64,000 nucleotides of DNA from Sphingomonas gilva (GCF_003515075.1 NZ_QWLV01000005.1:159161-223160); one strand, 5' to 3'. Shown: positions 8,626 through 18,608, numbered from the stretch's first letter. A program made the numbers and translations. The notes: generated by a model from the sequence alone, not told the origin.

Positions 8626-11542
8626 CGAAGGGGAAAGCAGGGAAGCCGCCCTCAGCCTCTTCACCATCCCGCCGCACAAGGCGTTCGCCGATACGCTGGC
8701 CCAAGGGCTTGCCGCGCGCCATGGCGGCGATCCGCTGGCGCTGGCGCGGGGTCTGGTGCTGCTCCCCAACAACCGCGCCGTACGCGCCGTCACCGACGCG
8801 TTCGTCCGGCTGAGCGGCGGGGGGCTGCTGCTCCCGCGCCTGGTCGCGATCGGCGACGAGGAACTGGGCGAGGGCGCAGGGCTCGCTCTCGATCCGGCAG
8901 ACGCGGCCATCCCGCCGGCGATCGAACCGATGCGCCGCCGCATGATCCTCGCCCGGCTGATCGAGCGCGCGCGCGGCGTCGGCGCGGACGAGGCGGTCCG
9001 GCTGGCCGGCGATCTCGCGCGCGTGATCGATCAGCTGACGGTGGAAGGCGTGGCCCCCGAACGTCTCCGCGCGCTCGACATCGATCCCGATCTCTCCGCG
9101 CATTGGCGGACCTCGCTCGAATTGCTCGACATCGTGCTCGATCACTGGCCGCGCATTCTCGCCGCGATGGGCCGGATCGACCTGCAGGACCGCCGCAACC
9201 GCCAGCTCGACCGTATCGCCCAGGGCTGGCGCGCCGATCCGCCTTCGGGCTTCGTCGTCGCCGCAGGCATCGGCAACAGCGCGCCCGCCGCGGCCCGATT
9301 GCTGCGCGTGATCGCGGGCCTGCCGCGCGGACAGATGGTGTTCGCAGGGCTCGATCTCGCCATGCCCGATGAGGAGTGGCAAGCGCTCGGTCCCCACGAT
9401 CCGGACCCGGTGACGGGCTTTGCCGGCCGATCGATCGAAACCCATCCGCAATTCCATCTGAAGCTGCTGCTCGATCGCATGGGGGCCGGGCGCGGCGAGG
9501 TGGCGCCGTGGCGTGGGGGCGAGACGAGCACGCCGCCCGCCCGTTCGCGCGCGGTGGCCAACGCGCTCCGCCCCGCCGCCTTCACGGGCAAATGGATCGA
9601 CGAGAAGACCGATCGAACCTTGCCCGGCGTTTCGGTCGCCCAGTTCGACACGCCGGCCGAAGAGGCGCAGGCCATCGCCATCCGGTTGCGCGGCGCGCTG
9701 GAGACGCCGGGCCGCACCGCCGCGCTGGTCACGCCCGATCGCGATCTCGCCCGGAGGGTCTCCGCGCATCTCGCGCGCTGGGGCGTCGCCATCGACGATT
9801 CGGCCGGCCAGCCCTTGTCGCAACTCGCCAGCGGCACGCTGCTCATTGCGCTCGCCGACGCGGCGGCGCAGCGATTCGCGCCGGTGCCGCTGATGGCGCT
9901 GCTCAAGCACCCTTTGGTTCGCGCCGGAGAAGCGCGCCTGCGCTGGCTCGACGGCGCGCGCTTGCTCGATCTCGCCTTGCGCGGCCCGCGTCCCGCAGCC
10001 GGACTCGACGGCGTCGCCACGCACCTCGCGGCGTCGCGTTGGCGCGAAGCCGCGAAATGGTGGTCCGAAGCACGCGCGCTGCTCGCGAATATAGAGGCGA
10101 TATGCGCGAGCCCGCGCTCCATCACCGAGATGATCGGCGCGCTGCGCGACACGGCCGATGCGCTTTCCGGCGGAGCGGTGTGGGCGAATCCCCAGGGCCG
10201 CGCCGCAGCCGACGCCCTGGCCGCGATCGAGGAGGCCGCTCCCGACGGTCCGCCGCTGATCGATCCCGCCGCTCTCGCGCCGCTGCTGCGCAGCTTGTTG
10301 GGGGAGGTTGCGGTGCGTCCGCCGCATGGCGGTCATCCCCGTCTGGCCATCTACGGTCTGATCGAAGCGCGCTTGCAGCGCGCCGACCTCATGATTCTCG
10401 GCGGGTTGAACGAGGGCGTCTGGCCTGGCCTGCCGCCGCCCGATCCGTGGCTTGCGCCGCGCATCCGCGCCGAGCTCGGACTGCCGGGGCTGGAGCGGCG
10501 CATCGGCATCGAAGCGCACGATTTCGCCATGGCGCTGGGTGCGGAGGACGTGCTCGTCACGCGCGCTGCGCGCGATGCCAGCGCGCCCGCGGTCGCGTCG
10601 CGGCTCTGGCTGCGCCTGCAGGCGCTGGTCGGCGACAGGTTGGCCAACGATGCCGATCTCGTGGCCTTGGCGCGGGCGATCGACGATGGCGGGGTTCCGT
10701 CGCCCGCGCCGCGCCCGCGCCCTTCGCCTCCCGTGGCTGAACGCGCGCGGGAGATCTCGGTCACCGAGGTCGATCGATTGAAGGCCGATCCGTTCGCCTT
10801 CTACGCGCGCCGTATTCTCGGCCTGCATCCGCTCGATCCGGTCGACGCGGATCCCAGCGCCGCGTGGCGCGGGACCGCGGTGCACGACATCCTCGAACGC
10901 TGGGCGAAGGAGGACGGCTGCGATCCCGCCCGCCTGCGCCCGCGCGCCGAGGCGATGTTCGCCGAAGCGCAGGTCCATCCGATGATGCGCGCGCTCTGGC
11001 AGCCGCGCCTGCTGCTGGCGATCGACTGGATCGCCGCGCAGATCGCCGAAAGCGACCGCACGGTGATCGACGCCGAGGTCAAGGGCCGGATCGAGATCGC
11101 CGGCGTCACGCTGACCGGCAAGTTCGACCGCATCGATCGGCTGCCGGGCGGGGGCCTCGCCATCATCGACTACAAGACCGGAGAGCCGCCCAGCACCAAA
11201 TCGGTCGCGGCGGGCTACAGCCTGCAATTGGGGCTGATCGGCCTGATCGCGGAGCGCGGCGGTTTCCCCGGCATTGAGGGCGTCGCCGAGGCGTTCGAAT
11301 ATTGGTCGCTCGCGCGCAACAAGGAGGGCGGCTTCGGCAAGATCGTCTCGCCCAACCAGGGCCGCGGCGACATCATCCCGGCCGACCGTTTCGTCGCGCT
11401 CGCCGCGCACAACTTCACCGATGCCACTGGCCGCTGGCTCACCGGCGGCGATGCCTTCACCGCCAAGCTGCATCCCGAATACGCCCCCTATGGCGATTAC
11501 GATCAGCTGATGCGCCGCGACGAATGGTTCGGCCGTGGCTGA
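8618..11542 (+). CDS. addB: AddB, helicase-nuclease subunit of AddAB
   Basis: A 974-residue subunit of the AddAB complex, which processes double-strand breaks and loads RecA. The N-terminus (FTIPPHKAFADTLAQGL, VLLPNNRAVRAVTDAF) is typical of alphaproteobacterial AddB. The RecB-type nuclease domain occupies the C-terminal quarter: GTAVHDILERW near residue 753, GKFDRIDRLPGG, then IIDYKTGEPP near 850. No C-terminal cysteine cluster for an iron-sulfur site is visible, unlike Bacillus AddB. Start chosen at the ATG at 8618, overlapping the murU stop; an in-frame upstream start at 8570 would lie inside murU. The C-terminus overlaps addA. Confidence 0.95.
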   Translation: MADEGESREAALSLFTIPPHKAFADTLAQGLAARHGGDPLALARGLVLLPNNRAVRAVTDAFVRLSGGGLLLPRLVAIGDEELGEGAGLALDPADAAIPPAIEPMRRRMILARLIERARGVGADEAVRLAGDLARVIDQLTVEGVAPERLRALDIDPDLSAHWRTSLELLDIVLDHWPRILAAMGRIDLQDRRNRQLDRIAQGWRADPPSGFVVAAGIGNSAPAAARLLRVIAGLPRGQMVFAGLDLAMPDEEWQALGPHDPDPVTGFAGRSIETHPQFHLKLLLDRMGAGRGEVAPWRGGETSTPPARSRAVANALRPAAFTGKWIDEKTDRTLPGVSVAQFDTPAEEAQAIAIRLRGALETPGRTAALVTPDRDLARRVSAHLARWGVAIDDSAGQPLSQLASGTLLIALADAAAQRFAPVPLMALLKHPLVRAGEARLRWLDGARLLDLALRGPRPAAGLDGVATHLAASRWREAAKWWSEARALLANIEAICASPRSITEMIGALRDTADALSGGAVWANPQGRAAADALAAIEEAAPDGPPLIDPAALAPLLRSLLGEVAVRPPHGGHPRLAIYGLIEARLQRADLMILGGLNEGVWPGLPPPDPWLAPRIRAELGLPGLERRIGIEAHDFAMALGAEDVLVTRAARDASAPAVASRLWLRLQALVGDRLANDADLVALARAIDDGGVPSPAPRPRPSPPVAERAREISVTEVDRLKADPFAFYARRILGLHPLDPVDADPSAAWRGTAVHDILERWAKEDGCDPARLRPRAEAMFAEAQVHPMMRALWQPRLLLAIDWIAAQIAESDRTVIDAEVKGRIEIAGVTLTGKFDRIDRLPGGGLAIIDYKTGEPPSTKSVAAGYSLQLGLIGLIAERGGFPGIEGVAEAFEYWSLARNKEGGFGKIVSPNQGRGDIIPADRFVALAAHNFTDATGRWLTGGDAFTAKLHPEYAPYGDYDQLMRRDEWFGRG

Positions 11543-14500
11543 GCGCGGCTTTCCGAGGCTGAAGGGCGCCCAGCGCGAGGCGAGCGCGCCGGGCGAGCAC
11601 GTCTGGCTGTCCGCCTCCGCCGGCACCGGCAAGACCCAGGTGCTCACCGCGCGCGTGCTGCGCCTGCTGCTCGCCGGCGTCGATCCGTCCGCGATCCTGT
11701 GCATCACCTTCACCAAGGCCGGCGCGGCGGAGATGGCCGAGCGCATCTCCGCCCGCCTGGCGCGCTGGGTGCGCCTAAAGGACGCCGATCTCGCGGCCGA
11801 TCTGATCGCGCTGGGCGAGGATCACGGGCCCGAACGGGTCGAACGGGCGCGCACGCTGTTCGCGCGCGTGCTCGATGCGCCCGGCGGGCTGCGTATCCAG
11901 ACGATCCACGCCTTTTGCCAGTCGCTGCTCGGCAGCTTTCCGGCCGAGGCCGGCCTCGCACCGGGTTTCCGCCCGCTCGACGCCCGCGAAGAGGCCAAGC
12001 TCGCGCGCGAGGCGCTGGCCGCCATGCTGCTCGAAGCCGAAGCCGGCGGTGAAGCGCTGCTGATCGAATCGATCGCAGCGCTCAGCCTGCGCCTCGGTGA
12101 GGGCGGCGCCGAGAATTTCCTGCTCGAATGCGCCCGCGCGCCCGTCGCCATGGCGAGCCTGCCGACCGATCGCACCGCCCTCGGCGCGATGGTGCGGCGC
12201 CTGCTCGGCGTCCCCGAGGGTGATGTCGAGCAATCGATCTGCGCGGCGTGCGAAGCGCTTGATACGCGAAGCCTCCAGACCATCGTCGCCGCCAATCGCG
12301 CCTGGGCGACGGCGACCGGCGTCGGCCATGCCGATATCGCCGATCGCTGGCTGGCCGGCGATCCGACCGTTCGCGCCGCGACGATCGCCGATCTCGCCGG
12401 CATCGCGCTCACCGCCAAGGGCGAGCTGCGCAAATTCTCCGCCAGGCTGATCGGCTTCGAAGCGGATTATGAGGCGCTCGCCGCCGACCTCGCCCAATGG
12501 TGCTCGGGCCTGCTGCAGATGCGCGCGCTGGCCGGATACGCCGACGATCTCGCCGCCGCGCTCTGGGTGGGCCGGCGCTACGCCGCCGCCTATGCGGCCG
12601 CCAAGCGCCATGCCGCCGCGGTCGATTTCGACGATCTGATCCGCCGGACGCTCGATCTGCTCGCGACCCCCGGCATGGGGGATTGGGTGCGGTTCAAGCT
12701 CGACCGCGCGACCGATCACATATTGGTCGATGAATCGCAGGACACCAACGCGCAGCAATGGGCGATCGTCGAGCGGCTGGCGGAGGAATATTTCGCCGTC
12801 GCGCGCGAGGATGCGGAGAAGGTCCGCACATTGTTCACGGTCGGCGACTTCAAGCAGGCGATCTTCGGCTTCCAGGGCACCGACCCCGCCGAGTACCGCG
12901 CCGCGCGCGAGCGTTTCGCCGAGCTGGCGCGGCAAGCGAGCCACGCCTTCAACACCCTCTCGCTCACCCACAGCTTCCGCTCGACCCGCCCGATCCTGGA
13001 GTTCGTCGACGCCGCGATCGCCGAGGTGGGGCCGGTGGAGCTCGGCGACGAGCGGCTCGAGGCGCACGCCAGCGAGGTGAAAGGACCGGGCGCCGTCACC
13101 CTGTGGCAGCCCGTCACCGACGCCGATCTGGTCGATCCGGGCGAGGAGGGCTGGGTGCCCGATCCCACCCGCGCGCTCGCCGACCGCGTCGCGCTCCAGG
13201 TCCGCCGCTGGCTCGATCAGCCGCTGATGCTCGAAAGCCAGGGCCGGCCCCTCGGCGCGGGCGACGTCATGATCCTCGTGCGCAAGCGGGGCGAGCTGGC
13301 CTCGCTGCTCGTCGCCCGGCTGCACGCGACGGGGGTGCCCGTGGCGGGGATCGACCGGCTGCGGCTGAACGCGCCGCTCGCGGTCCAGGATCTGCTCGCG
13401 GCGGTGCGCTTCGTCCTCCAGCCGCTCGACGATCTCAACCTCGCCGGCCTGCTCGTCTCGCCGCTCATCGGCTGGAGCCAGGACGAGCTGTACCGCCGCG
13501 GCCGGCGAGGCGGCGCCGCCCTGTGGCCGCATCTCCAGGCGACCTGCGATCCGGCGCTGCTCGATCCGCTCCGGGCGATGCTGGCGCGCGCCGATTTCGT
13601 CCCGCCCTACCGCTTCCTCGAGGACATCCTCTCGGGCCCGCTCGACGGCCGCCGCCGCCTGCTCGCCCGCCTCGGCCCGGAGGCCCGCGACCCGATCGAG
13701 GAGCTGCTGGGCGCCGCGCTCCAGTTCGAGGCGAACGACACGCCCACGCTGCAGGCGTTCCTCGACTGGTTTGATCGCGGCGACGTCGACATCAAGCGCG
13801 ACGCGTCCGGCCCCGGCGACGCGGTGCGGGTGATGACCGTCCACGGCGCCAAGGGCCTGCAGGCGCCGCTCGTGATCCTGGCCGACGCGACCGGCGACCC
13901 CGACCGCTCGCGCACCGATCTGTTCGGGCTCGACGCCGGGCTGGGCGAGCCGCTGCCCGTCTTCAGCCCGCGCAAGGAGGAGCGCGCCGGACCGATCGCC
14001 GAGGCGCTGGAGACGCAGAAGCGCCGCGACCGCGCCGAGCATTGGCGGCTGTTCTACGTCGCGATGACCCGCGCCGAGGAACGCCTCGTGCTCGCCGGCG
14101 CGCTCGCCAAGGGCAAGGGCGAGGCGCCCGGAGACAGCTGGTGGGCGCGCGCCGCGCTCGCGATGCAGGCGCTCGGCGGCGAGGAGGTCGAGGAGGGGCA
14201 GGGCAAGGCGCGCCGCTTCGTCGGCCGAACCCCGGAACCGCCGGTCAAGCCCCGCGCCAGGCCCGCGAGCGCCCCCACCGAGCCCTTCGCGCCGCCCGCC
14301 TGGCTGCGAACCCCCGCGCCGGTGGAGGCGCGCCCGCCGCGTCCGCTCGCGCCCTCGGCGCTGGGCGAAGACGATGTCGCGACCCCGCCGCCCGGCCCCG
14401 CCATGCGGGCGGCGGCGGAGCGGGGCAGGGCGCTCCACGCGCTGTTCGAACGGCTGCCGGCGCTGCCGCCCGATCGGCGCGCAGCGGCGGCGCAGGCCTG

Positions 14501-14936
14501 GCTGGCCCAGCGCGGCTTCGACGCCGCCGAGGCCGGCGCGATCGCGGCGACCGCGCTCGGCATCATCGCCGATCCGGCCCATACCGCGATCTTCGCGCCC
14601 GCTGCGCTGGCCGAAGCGCCGCTCACCGCCGTGCTGGCGGACGGCACCGTCGTCTCGGGCGTGGTCGATCGGCTGGTCGTCACGCCCGACGCCGTCCGCA
14701 TCGTCGATTTCAAGACCGGCCGCGCGCCCGCCGCGTTCGAGGAGGTTCCCACCTATCACCTGCGCCAGATGGCCGCCTATGCCGCCGCGCTGCGGATCAT
14801 CTTCCCCGGCCGGTCGGTGTCCGCCAGCCTGCTCTACACCGCGGGCCCGGCGCTGTTCGATCTCGCGCCCGAGCTGCTCGAACGGCACAAGCCCGGCTAT
14901 GCGGACGCGGAACAAAGCTTGTCCTCGCCCGCTTGA
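11535..14936 (+). CDS. addA: AddA, UvrD-type helicase-nuclease subunit of AddAB
   Basis: An 1133-residue helicase-nuclease. Walker A is SASAGTGKTQ at residues 26-35, Walker B is VDESQD, and later helicase motifs include VGDFKQAIFGFQG, LTHSFRSTRPI, VMTVHGAKGLQ and FYVAMTRAEERL. The C-terminal nuclease motif is GVVDRLVVTPDAVRIVDFKT. AddA provides the ATP-driven strand separation and one of the two nuclease sites. The start codon is GTG (11535) and overlaps the addB stop by eight bases, implying coupled translation and balanced subunits. It is followed after 55 bases by trxA. Size and domain order are normal for alphaproteobacteria. Confidence 0.96.
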   Translation: MAERGFPRLKGAQREASAPGEHVWLSASAGTGKTQVLTARVLRLLLAGVDPSAILCITFTKAGAAEMAERISARLARWVRLKDADLAADLIALGEDHGPERVERARTLFARVLDAPGGLRIQTIHAFCQSLLGSFPAEAGLAPGFRPLDAREEAKLAREALAAMLLEAEAGGEALLIESIAALSLRLGEGGAENFLLECARAPVAMASLPTDRTALGAMVRRLLGVPEGDVEQSICAACEALDTRSLQTIVAANRAWATATGVGHADIADRWLAGDPTVRAATIADLAGIALTAKGELRKFSARLIGFEADYEALAADLAQWCSGLLQMRALAGYADDLAAALWVGRRYAAAYAAAKRHAAAVDFDDLIRRTLDLLATPGMGDWVRFKLDRATDHILVDESQDTNAQQWAIVERLAEEYFAVAREDAEKVRTLFTVGDFKQAIFGFQGTDPAEYRAARERFAELARQASHAFNTLSLTHSFRSTRPILEFVDAAIAEVGPVELGDERLEAHASEVKGPGAVTLWQPVTDADLVDPGEEGWVPDPTRALADRVALQVRRWLDQPLMLESQGRPLGAGDVMILVRKRGELASLLVARLHATGVPVAGIDRLRLNAPLAVQDLLAAVRFVLQPLDDLNLAGLLVSPLIGWSQDELYRRGRRGGAALWPHLQATCDPALLDPLRAMLARADFVPPYRFLEDILSGPLDGRRRLLARLGPEARDPIEELLGAALQFEANDTPTLQAFLDWFDRGDVDIKRDASGPGDAVRVMTVHGAKGLQAPLVILADATGDPDRSRTDLFGLDAGLGEPLPVFSPRKEERAGPIAEALETQKRRDRAEHWRLFYVAMTRAEERLVLAGALAKGKGEAPGDSWWARAALAMQALGGEEVEEGQGKARRFVGRTPEPPVKPRARPASAPTEPFAPPAWLRTPAPVEARPPRPLAPSALGEDDVATPPPGPAMRAAAERGRALHALFERLPALPPDRRAAAAQAWLAQRGFDAAEAGAIAATALGIIADPAHTAIFAPAALAEAPLTAVLADGTVVSGVVDRLVVTPDAVRIVDFKTGRAPAAFEEVPTYHLRQMAAYAAALRIIFPGRSVSASLLYTAGPALFDLAPELLERHKPGYADAEQSLSSPA

Positions 14937-14991
14937 GGGTCGGTGCGGCCCAACCTAGATTGAGCGCCAACACGTTACGGAGATTCATGTC

Positions 14992-15312
14992 ATGGCCACC
15001 AAGGCGATCACCGATTCCAGCTTCCAGAACGACGTGCTGGACAGCGACAAGCCCGTGCTGGTCGATTTCTGGGCGGAATGGTGCGGCCCGTGCAAGATGA
15101 TCGGCCCGAGCCTGGAGGAGATTTCCGACGAGCTGGGCGAGCAGGTCACCATCGCCAAGCTCAACATCGACGAGAACCCCGACGCGCCCGGCAAATACGG
15201 CGTGCGCGGCATCCCCACGATGATCCTGTTCAAGAACGGCCAGCCCGCCGCGACCAAGGTCGGCGCCGCGCCCAAGGGCGCGCTCAAGGGCTGGCTCGAG
15301 GGAGAACTTTGA
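14992..15312 (+). CDS. trxA: Thioredoxin 1
   Basis: A 106-residue cytoplasmic disulfide reductant with the active site [10 protein letters not shown] and the cis-proline loop [11 protein letters not shown]. An ACGGAGA ribosome binding site lies at 14977-14983, eight bases before the ATG. It ends the run that begins with divL; a strong terminator lies about 65 bases after its stop. trxA directly after addA is, from memory, a recurrent arrangement in sphingomonads. Length and motifs are entirely normal. Confidence 0.97.
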   Translation: MATKAITDSSFQNDVLDSDKPVLVDFWAEWCGPCKMIGPSLEEISDELGEQVTIAKLNIDENPDAPGKYGVRGIPTMILFKNGQPAATKVGAAPKGALKGWLEGEL

Positions 15313-15376
15313 TCCATTTGCGAGCGGATGAGATAATCGCGCTTGCTCAGCACGATATAGGTGACTAGCCTTCATG

Positions 15377-15402
15377 AACGGGCGCCGGGGGGCGTCCGTT
15401 TT
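15377..15402 (+). terminator. Rho-independent terminator after trxA
   Basis: AACGGGCGCC pairs with GGCGTCCGTT (ten pairs, one of them G-T) around a GGGG loop, followed at once by T residues. It closes the divL-to-trxA run. It also rules out the upstream in-frame start (15361) for the next gene, because that reading would begin before the terminator. Confidence 0.85.
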
Positions 15403-15417
15403 AGGGGGTTGTCATTG

Positions 15418-15978
15418 ATGAATACTTATCTGCGCCTCGGCGCGGCCGTTCTGGTCGCGTCGTCACTGTCGGCCTGCGCGACGATCACGCGCGGCACAAA
15501 GCAGAATTACGAAATCACTTCGCAGCCGCCGGGTGCGGATGTCGCATTGTCGACCGGCGACAAGTGCGTCACGCCCTGTAAATTGAAGCTGAAGCGCAAG
15601 GACGCGTTCACCGCGAAGTTCGCGAAGGCGGGCTATGAGCCCATGGAAGCGAATGTCGAAAGCAAGCTCAGCGGCGGAGGCGGCGCAGCGGCGGCGGGCA
15701 ACCTGCTGTTCGGCGGGATCATCGGCGGTGTGGTCGATGGGTCAAACGGATCGCTCAACAGCCTCTATCCGGGAAAGCTGGAGGTGACGCTGGTGCCCGC
15801 GTCCAGCGCCGAAATAGAGACGGTGGCCGACGCGGTCGAGGCGGCCCTCGTCACGGCCGAGCCGGCCGATGCCGTGGCCGAGCCCGCCGCAGCGACGACC
15901 GAACCGACCGACGCGGTGGTCGAGCAGCCAGTCGCGGAAGACGCCGTCGCGACGCCCGCGCCGACCGAGGGACTGTAA
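15418..15978 (+). CDS. Lipoprotein with PEGA-like segment
   Basis: A 186-residue predicted lipoprotein. The signal peptide ends in the lipobox LSAC, putting the lipidated cysteine near residue 20. The mature part contains YEITSQPPGADVALS and CVTPCKLKLKRKDAFTAKF, which resembles a PEGA-type carbohydrate- or surface-associated fold. A glycine-rich hydrophobic stretch (GGGGAAAAGNLLFGGIIGG) follows. The C-terminus is a low-complexity tail of Ala, Glu, Pro, Thr and Val. The ATG at 15418 is preceded by AGGGGG (15403-15408) at good spacing. A single-gene unit after the trxA terminator. Function unknown. Confidence 0.8.
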   Translation: MNTYLRLGAAVLVASSLSACATITRGTKQNYEITSQPPGADVALSTGDKCVTPCKLKLKRKDAFTAKFAKAGYEPMEANVESKLSGGGGAAAAGNLLFGGIIGGVVDGSNGSLNSLYPGKLEVTLVPASSAEIETVADAVEAALVTAEPADAVAEPAAATTEPTDAVVEQPVAEDAVATPAPTEGL

Positions 15979-16170
15979 GCCTTGAAATCGGTGTTGAAAG
16001 GCGAACTGGCCTAAGTCCATCCTTGAGACCGAAGCGATCGGTTTGTGTTGAGCAGCCGCGTCGACGGCGTATCGAGGCATCGTCCTTCTTCGGCAGGCCG
16101 GAGAATGGGACGGCGCTTCGATATGCCCGTCGAAGGCGCTACTCGGCGCGAGCGGTTGAGCTCAAGGGAG

Positions 16171-16620
16171 CTAATCCACACCCGGCTCGGTCGCGCCCGG
16201 CGGCAGGCCGCGCGTGTCGGGCCGGAATTTGTCATGGCGCGGCAGGCCGTCGTCGATCGGCGCCCATGCGACCGCTTCGGCGCAGAAGATGTGGAAGCCC
16301 GGCCGAACCGCGTTCGGGTCGTCCAGCGTAGCGGCTGCCACATCGAGCTCATCGGGCTGGAAGTCGACCTCGATGGTCAGGGTCGTGCCGCACGCGCCGC
16401 AGAAGCGGCGCTGCCCGAACGATGTCGTGCGATAGATGCGCGGCTCGCCCGATTCCCAGCGGAAATCCGCGCGCCGCGCGGTGGTGAAGGCGATCGCCGG
16501 CGCGCCGCTGGTGCGCTGGCAGACCCGGCAATGGCACCAGCCGGTATCGTAGGGATCGGCCAGCGAATAACGCACCGCGCCGCATGCGCAGCCTCCGGCA
16601 AGGCGTGTGTCCGTGCTCAT
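16171..16620 (-). CDS. GFA-family (glutathione-dependent formaldehyde-activating-like) zinc protein
   Basis: A 149-residue protein with the paired zinc motifs of the GFA/CENP-V superfamily: GGCACGAVRYS near the N-terminus, CHCRVCQRTSGAP, and FCGACGTTLTIEV. Members bind zinc through these cysteines, but most have no proven substrate, so formaldehyde activation should not be assumed. I take the start at 16620, where ATGA overlaps the argJ stop, rather than 18 codons upstream inside argJ. It is therefore translationally coupled to argJ as the second gene of that operon. Downstream, bases 15979-16170 hold no gene I can support. Confidence 0.88.
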   Translation of the reverse strand: MSTDTRLAGGCACGAVRYSLADPYDTGWCHCRVCQRTSGAPAIAFTTARRADFRWESGEPRIYRTTSFGQRRFCGACGTTLTIEVDFQPDELDVAAATLDDPNAVRPGFHIFCAEAVAWAPIDDGLPRHDKFRPDTRGLPPGATEPGVD

Positions 16621-17840
16621 GTCCGATAATCCGCGTTGATCTGGATATAGCCGTGGGTCAGGTCGCACGTCCAAACGGTCGCGCGGCCTTCGCCCAGGCC
16701 GAGATCGACGCCGATTTCCACCTCCTGGCCCTTGAGATGCGCGGCGACAGGGGCTTCGTCATAACCCTCGACCGCCAATCCGCCTTGCGCGACCTGAGTG
16801 TCGCCGAAGCGGATCGAAAGCTTGTCGCGCTCGGCGGGTTCGCCGGCCTTGCCGACCGCCATCACCACGCGGCCCCAATTGGCGTCCTCGCCGGCGATCG
16901 CGGTCTTCACCAGCGGCGAGTTGGCGATCGACAGCGCGATGCGGTGGGCGCTGGCGTCGCTTTCGGCGCCCTCGACCGCGATCTCGATGAACTTGGACGC
17001 GCCTTCGCCGTCACGCACCACCAGCTGGGCGAGTTGCAGGCACAGGTCCGACAGCGCCGCCGCGAAGGCGTCCGCCCCGGCATCCTCGATCGACGTCAAC
17101 CGCGCGTTGCCGGCCTTGCCCGTGGCGAAGGCCAGCACGGTGTCGCTGGTCGAGGTATCGCTATCGACGGTGATGCAGGAAAAGCTGCGGGTGTTGGCGG
17201 CGGACAGCATCTGCTGCAGTACGGCCGGCTCGATCGCCGCGTCGGTGAAGATGAAGCCGAGCATCGTCGCCATGTCCGGCGCGATCATGCCTGATCCCTT
17301 GATGATGCCGACCAGCGTCACCGTCCGGTCGCCGATCGCCGCGCGGGTCACGACCGCCTTGGGAAAGGTATCGGTGGTGCCGATCGCGTCGGCCGCCTCG
17401 CGCCACGAACAGGGTGGCGCAGAGAAGGCGGCGTCCAGCCCGGCCTCGGCCTTATCGATCGGCAATGGCACGCCGATCACCCCGGTCGATGCGATGAAGA
17501 TGTCGGACGGTTCGCAGCCGATATGCGCCGCCGCGCGCGCCGCGATCGCCTCCACCGCCGCGCGTCCGCGGTTTCCCGTGAAGGCGTTGGAATTGCCGGC
17601 GTTGACCACCAGCGCGCGCGCCCGGCCCAGCGGCAGCGCAGCGCGGCACCACTCGACCTCGGGCGAAGGGCAGCGGCTCTGCGTCAGCACCCCGGCGACC
17701 GCCGCGCCTTCGTCCAGCGTGACGAAGGTCAGGTCGCACCGATCCCAAATCTTGTACCGCGCCCGCGCGACGCGCGGCGTCACCCCGGCGATGGCGGGGA
17801 GATCAGGAAGGGGACGGGCGAGCGGCGATGCTTTGATCAT
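16617..17840 (-). CDS. argJ: ArgJ, bifunctional ornithine acetyltransferase / N-acetylglutamate synthase
   Basis: A 407-residue enzyme of the cyclic arginine pathway. It moves the acetyl group from N-acetylornithine to glutamate. The precursor self-cleaves before the nucleophile Thr192 in GMIAPDMATMLGF, giving alpha and beta chains. Other family blocks are VVNAGNSNAFTG, IASTGVIGVPLP and the C-terminal CDLTHGYIQINADYRT. Start chosen at 17840 (MIKASPLARPL); the frame is open further upstream, with an alternative ATG at 17855. It shares a roughly 100-base divergent promoter region with the TonB-like gene. The stop overlaps the GFA gene. Confidence 0.95.
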   Translation of the reverse strand: MIKASPLARPLPDLPAIAGVTPRVARARYKIWDRCDLTFVTLDEGAAVAGVLTQSRCPSPEVEWCRAALPLGRARALVVNAGNSNAFTGNRGRAAVEAIAARAAAHIGCEPSDIFIASTGVIGVPLPIDKAEAGLDAAFSAPPCSWREAADAIGTTDTFPKAVVTRAAIGDRTVTLVGIIKGSGMIAPDMATMLGFIFTDAAIEPAVLQQMLSAANTRSFSCITVDSDTSTSDTVLAFATGKAGNARLTSIEDAGADAFAAALSDLCLQLAQLVVRDGEGASKFIEIAVEGAESDASAHRIALSIANSPLVKTAIAGEDANWGRVVMAVGKAGEPAERDKLSIRFGDTQVAQGGLAVEGYDEAPVAAHLKGQEVEIGVDLGLGEGRATVWTCDLTHGYIQINADYRT

Positions 17841-17939
17841 TGCGGCGCTTTGCATGCGCCGCGAAGGTGGCGCAATCCCCGCGCCAATTGCGCATGGGCC
17901 ATCGATCAGGATAGTCAGGTCGCCTGGGAGGACAAATCG

Positions 17940-18530
17940 ATGATAACGCTGGTCGCCATTGGTCTCGCACAGGCCGCCCTCCCGGACGCTCTGACACCAA
18001 TGACCGATCCGGCTCGCTGGGTAACGACTGATGATTATCCGGCCGAAGCGCTGAAGGCGAAGGCGCAAGGAGGTGTGCGAGTCCGGTTGGCGATCAACGC
18101 GGCGGGAAGGGTCTCTGATTGCACCGTTGTTGAATCAAGCGGTCACGCATCGCTTGATGAAGGAACCTGTGCGACGATGTCCAAGCGAGCTGCCTTCAAT
18201 CCGGGTGCGCCGAACCGGTTCGCGCATCGAACCATAGTCTGGAGCTTGCCCGATCAAGGCGCGTCGGGTGAGTATTATACGCCCACCGAACCTATCGAAG
18301 TGACGGAAACAATATTCAGCGATTCGATCTTGGAAACGGAGATCGTGCTCGATGAACAAGGCAGGGTCGAAACCTGCCGAGTGATTGAGACAAAGCCGCC
18401 ATCCCCCTTCGATGCATGTGCGGACGTCCCGGCCGGCATGAGCATGGGGCCGGGACATCTGCGGGACGGGAAGCCCATCAAGGCTCACATCAGGAAGAGA
18501 ATGACGATCTCCACGACCTTCCCGGAATAA
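17940..18530 (+). CDS. TonB C-terminal-domain protein, secreted or periplasmic
   Basis: A 196-residue protein beginning with a short hydrophobic leader (MITLVAIGLAQA). The first TonB_C-like unit reads YPAEALKAKAQGGVRVRL, then INAAGRVSDCTVVESSG and a C-terminal CATMSKRAAFNPG. A second, degenerate copy appears later (TEIVLDEQGRVETCRVIE onward, ending HIRKRMTISTTF). Two tandem TonB_C-like modules without a clear proline-rich linker make it unlike a classical TonB. It may be a soluble relative. GGGAGGA at 17926-17932 supports the ATG at 17940. It lies upstream of the secA region and divergent from argJ. Target receptor unknown. Confidence 0.75.
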   Translation: MITLVAIGLAQAALPDALTPMTDPARWVTTDDYPAEALKAKAQGGVRVRLAINAAGRVSDCTVVESSGHASLDEGTCATMSKRAAFNPGAPNRFAHRTIVWSLPDQGASGEYYTPTEPIEVTETIFSDSILETEIVLDEQGRVETCRVIETKPPSPFDACADVPAGMSMGPGHLRDGKPIKAHIRKRMTISTTFPE

Positions 18531-18608
18531 AATCGACAACCTATTGGGGGTGACGCGGAACGGCGAAATCACTATCTGATCGCTGTCCTCCTTGCCAAAA
18601 GAGCCCGC

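Noticed and set aside
15361..15417. Upstream start (15361) for the lipoprotein
   Set aside because: It lies before the trxA terminator hairpin and would place about 19 residues before the signal peptide; ATG 15418 has a good ribosome binding site.
15979..16170. Possible gene or RNA between the lipoprotein and GFA genes
   Set aside because: No start with a ribosome binding site, no codon bias, and no tRNA- or riboswitch-like fold visible by eye.
17841..18068. N-terminal extension of argJ upstream of 17840
   Set aside because: The extra 76 residues overlap the divergent TonB-like gene and have no similarity to ArgJ, whose normal start fits 17840.
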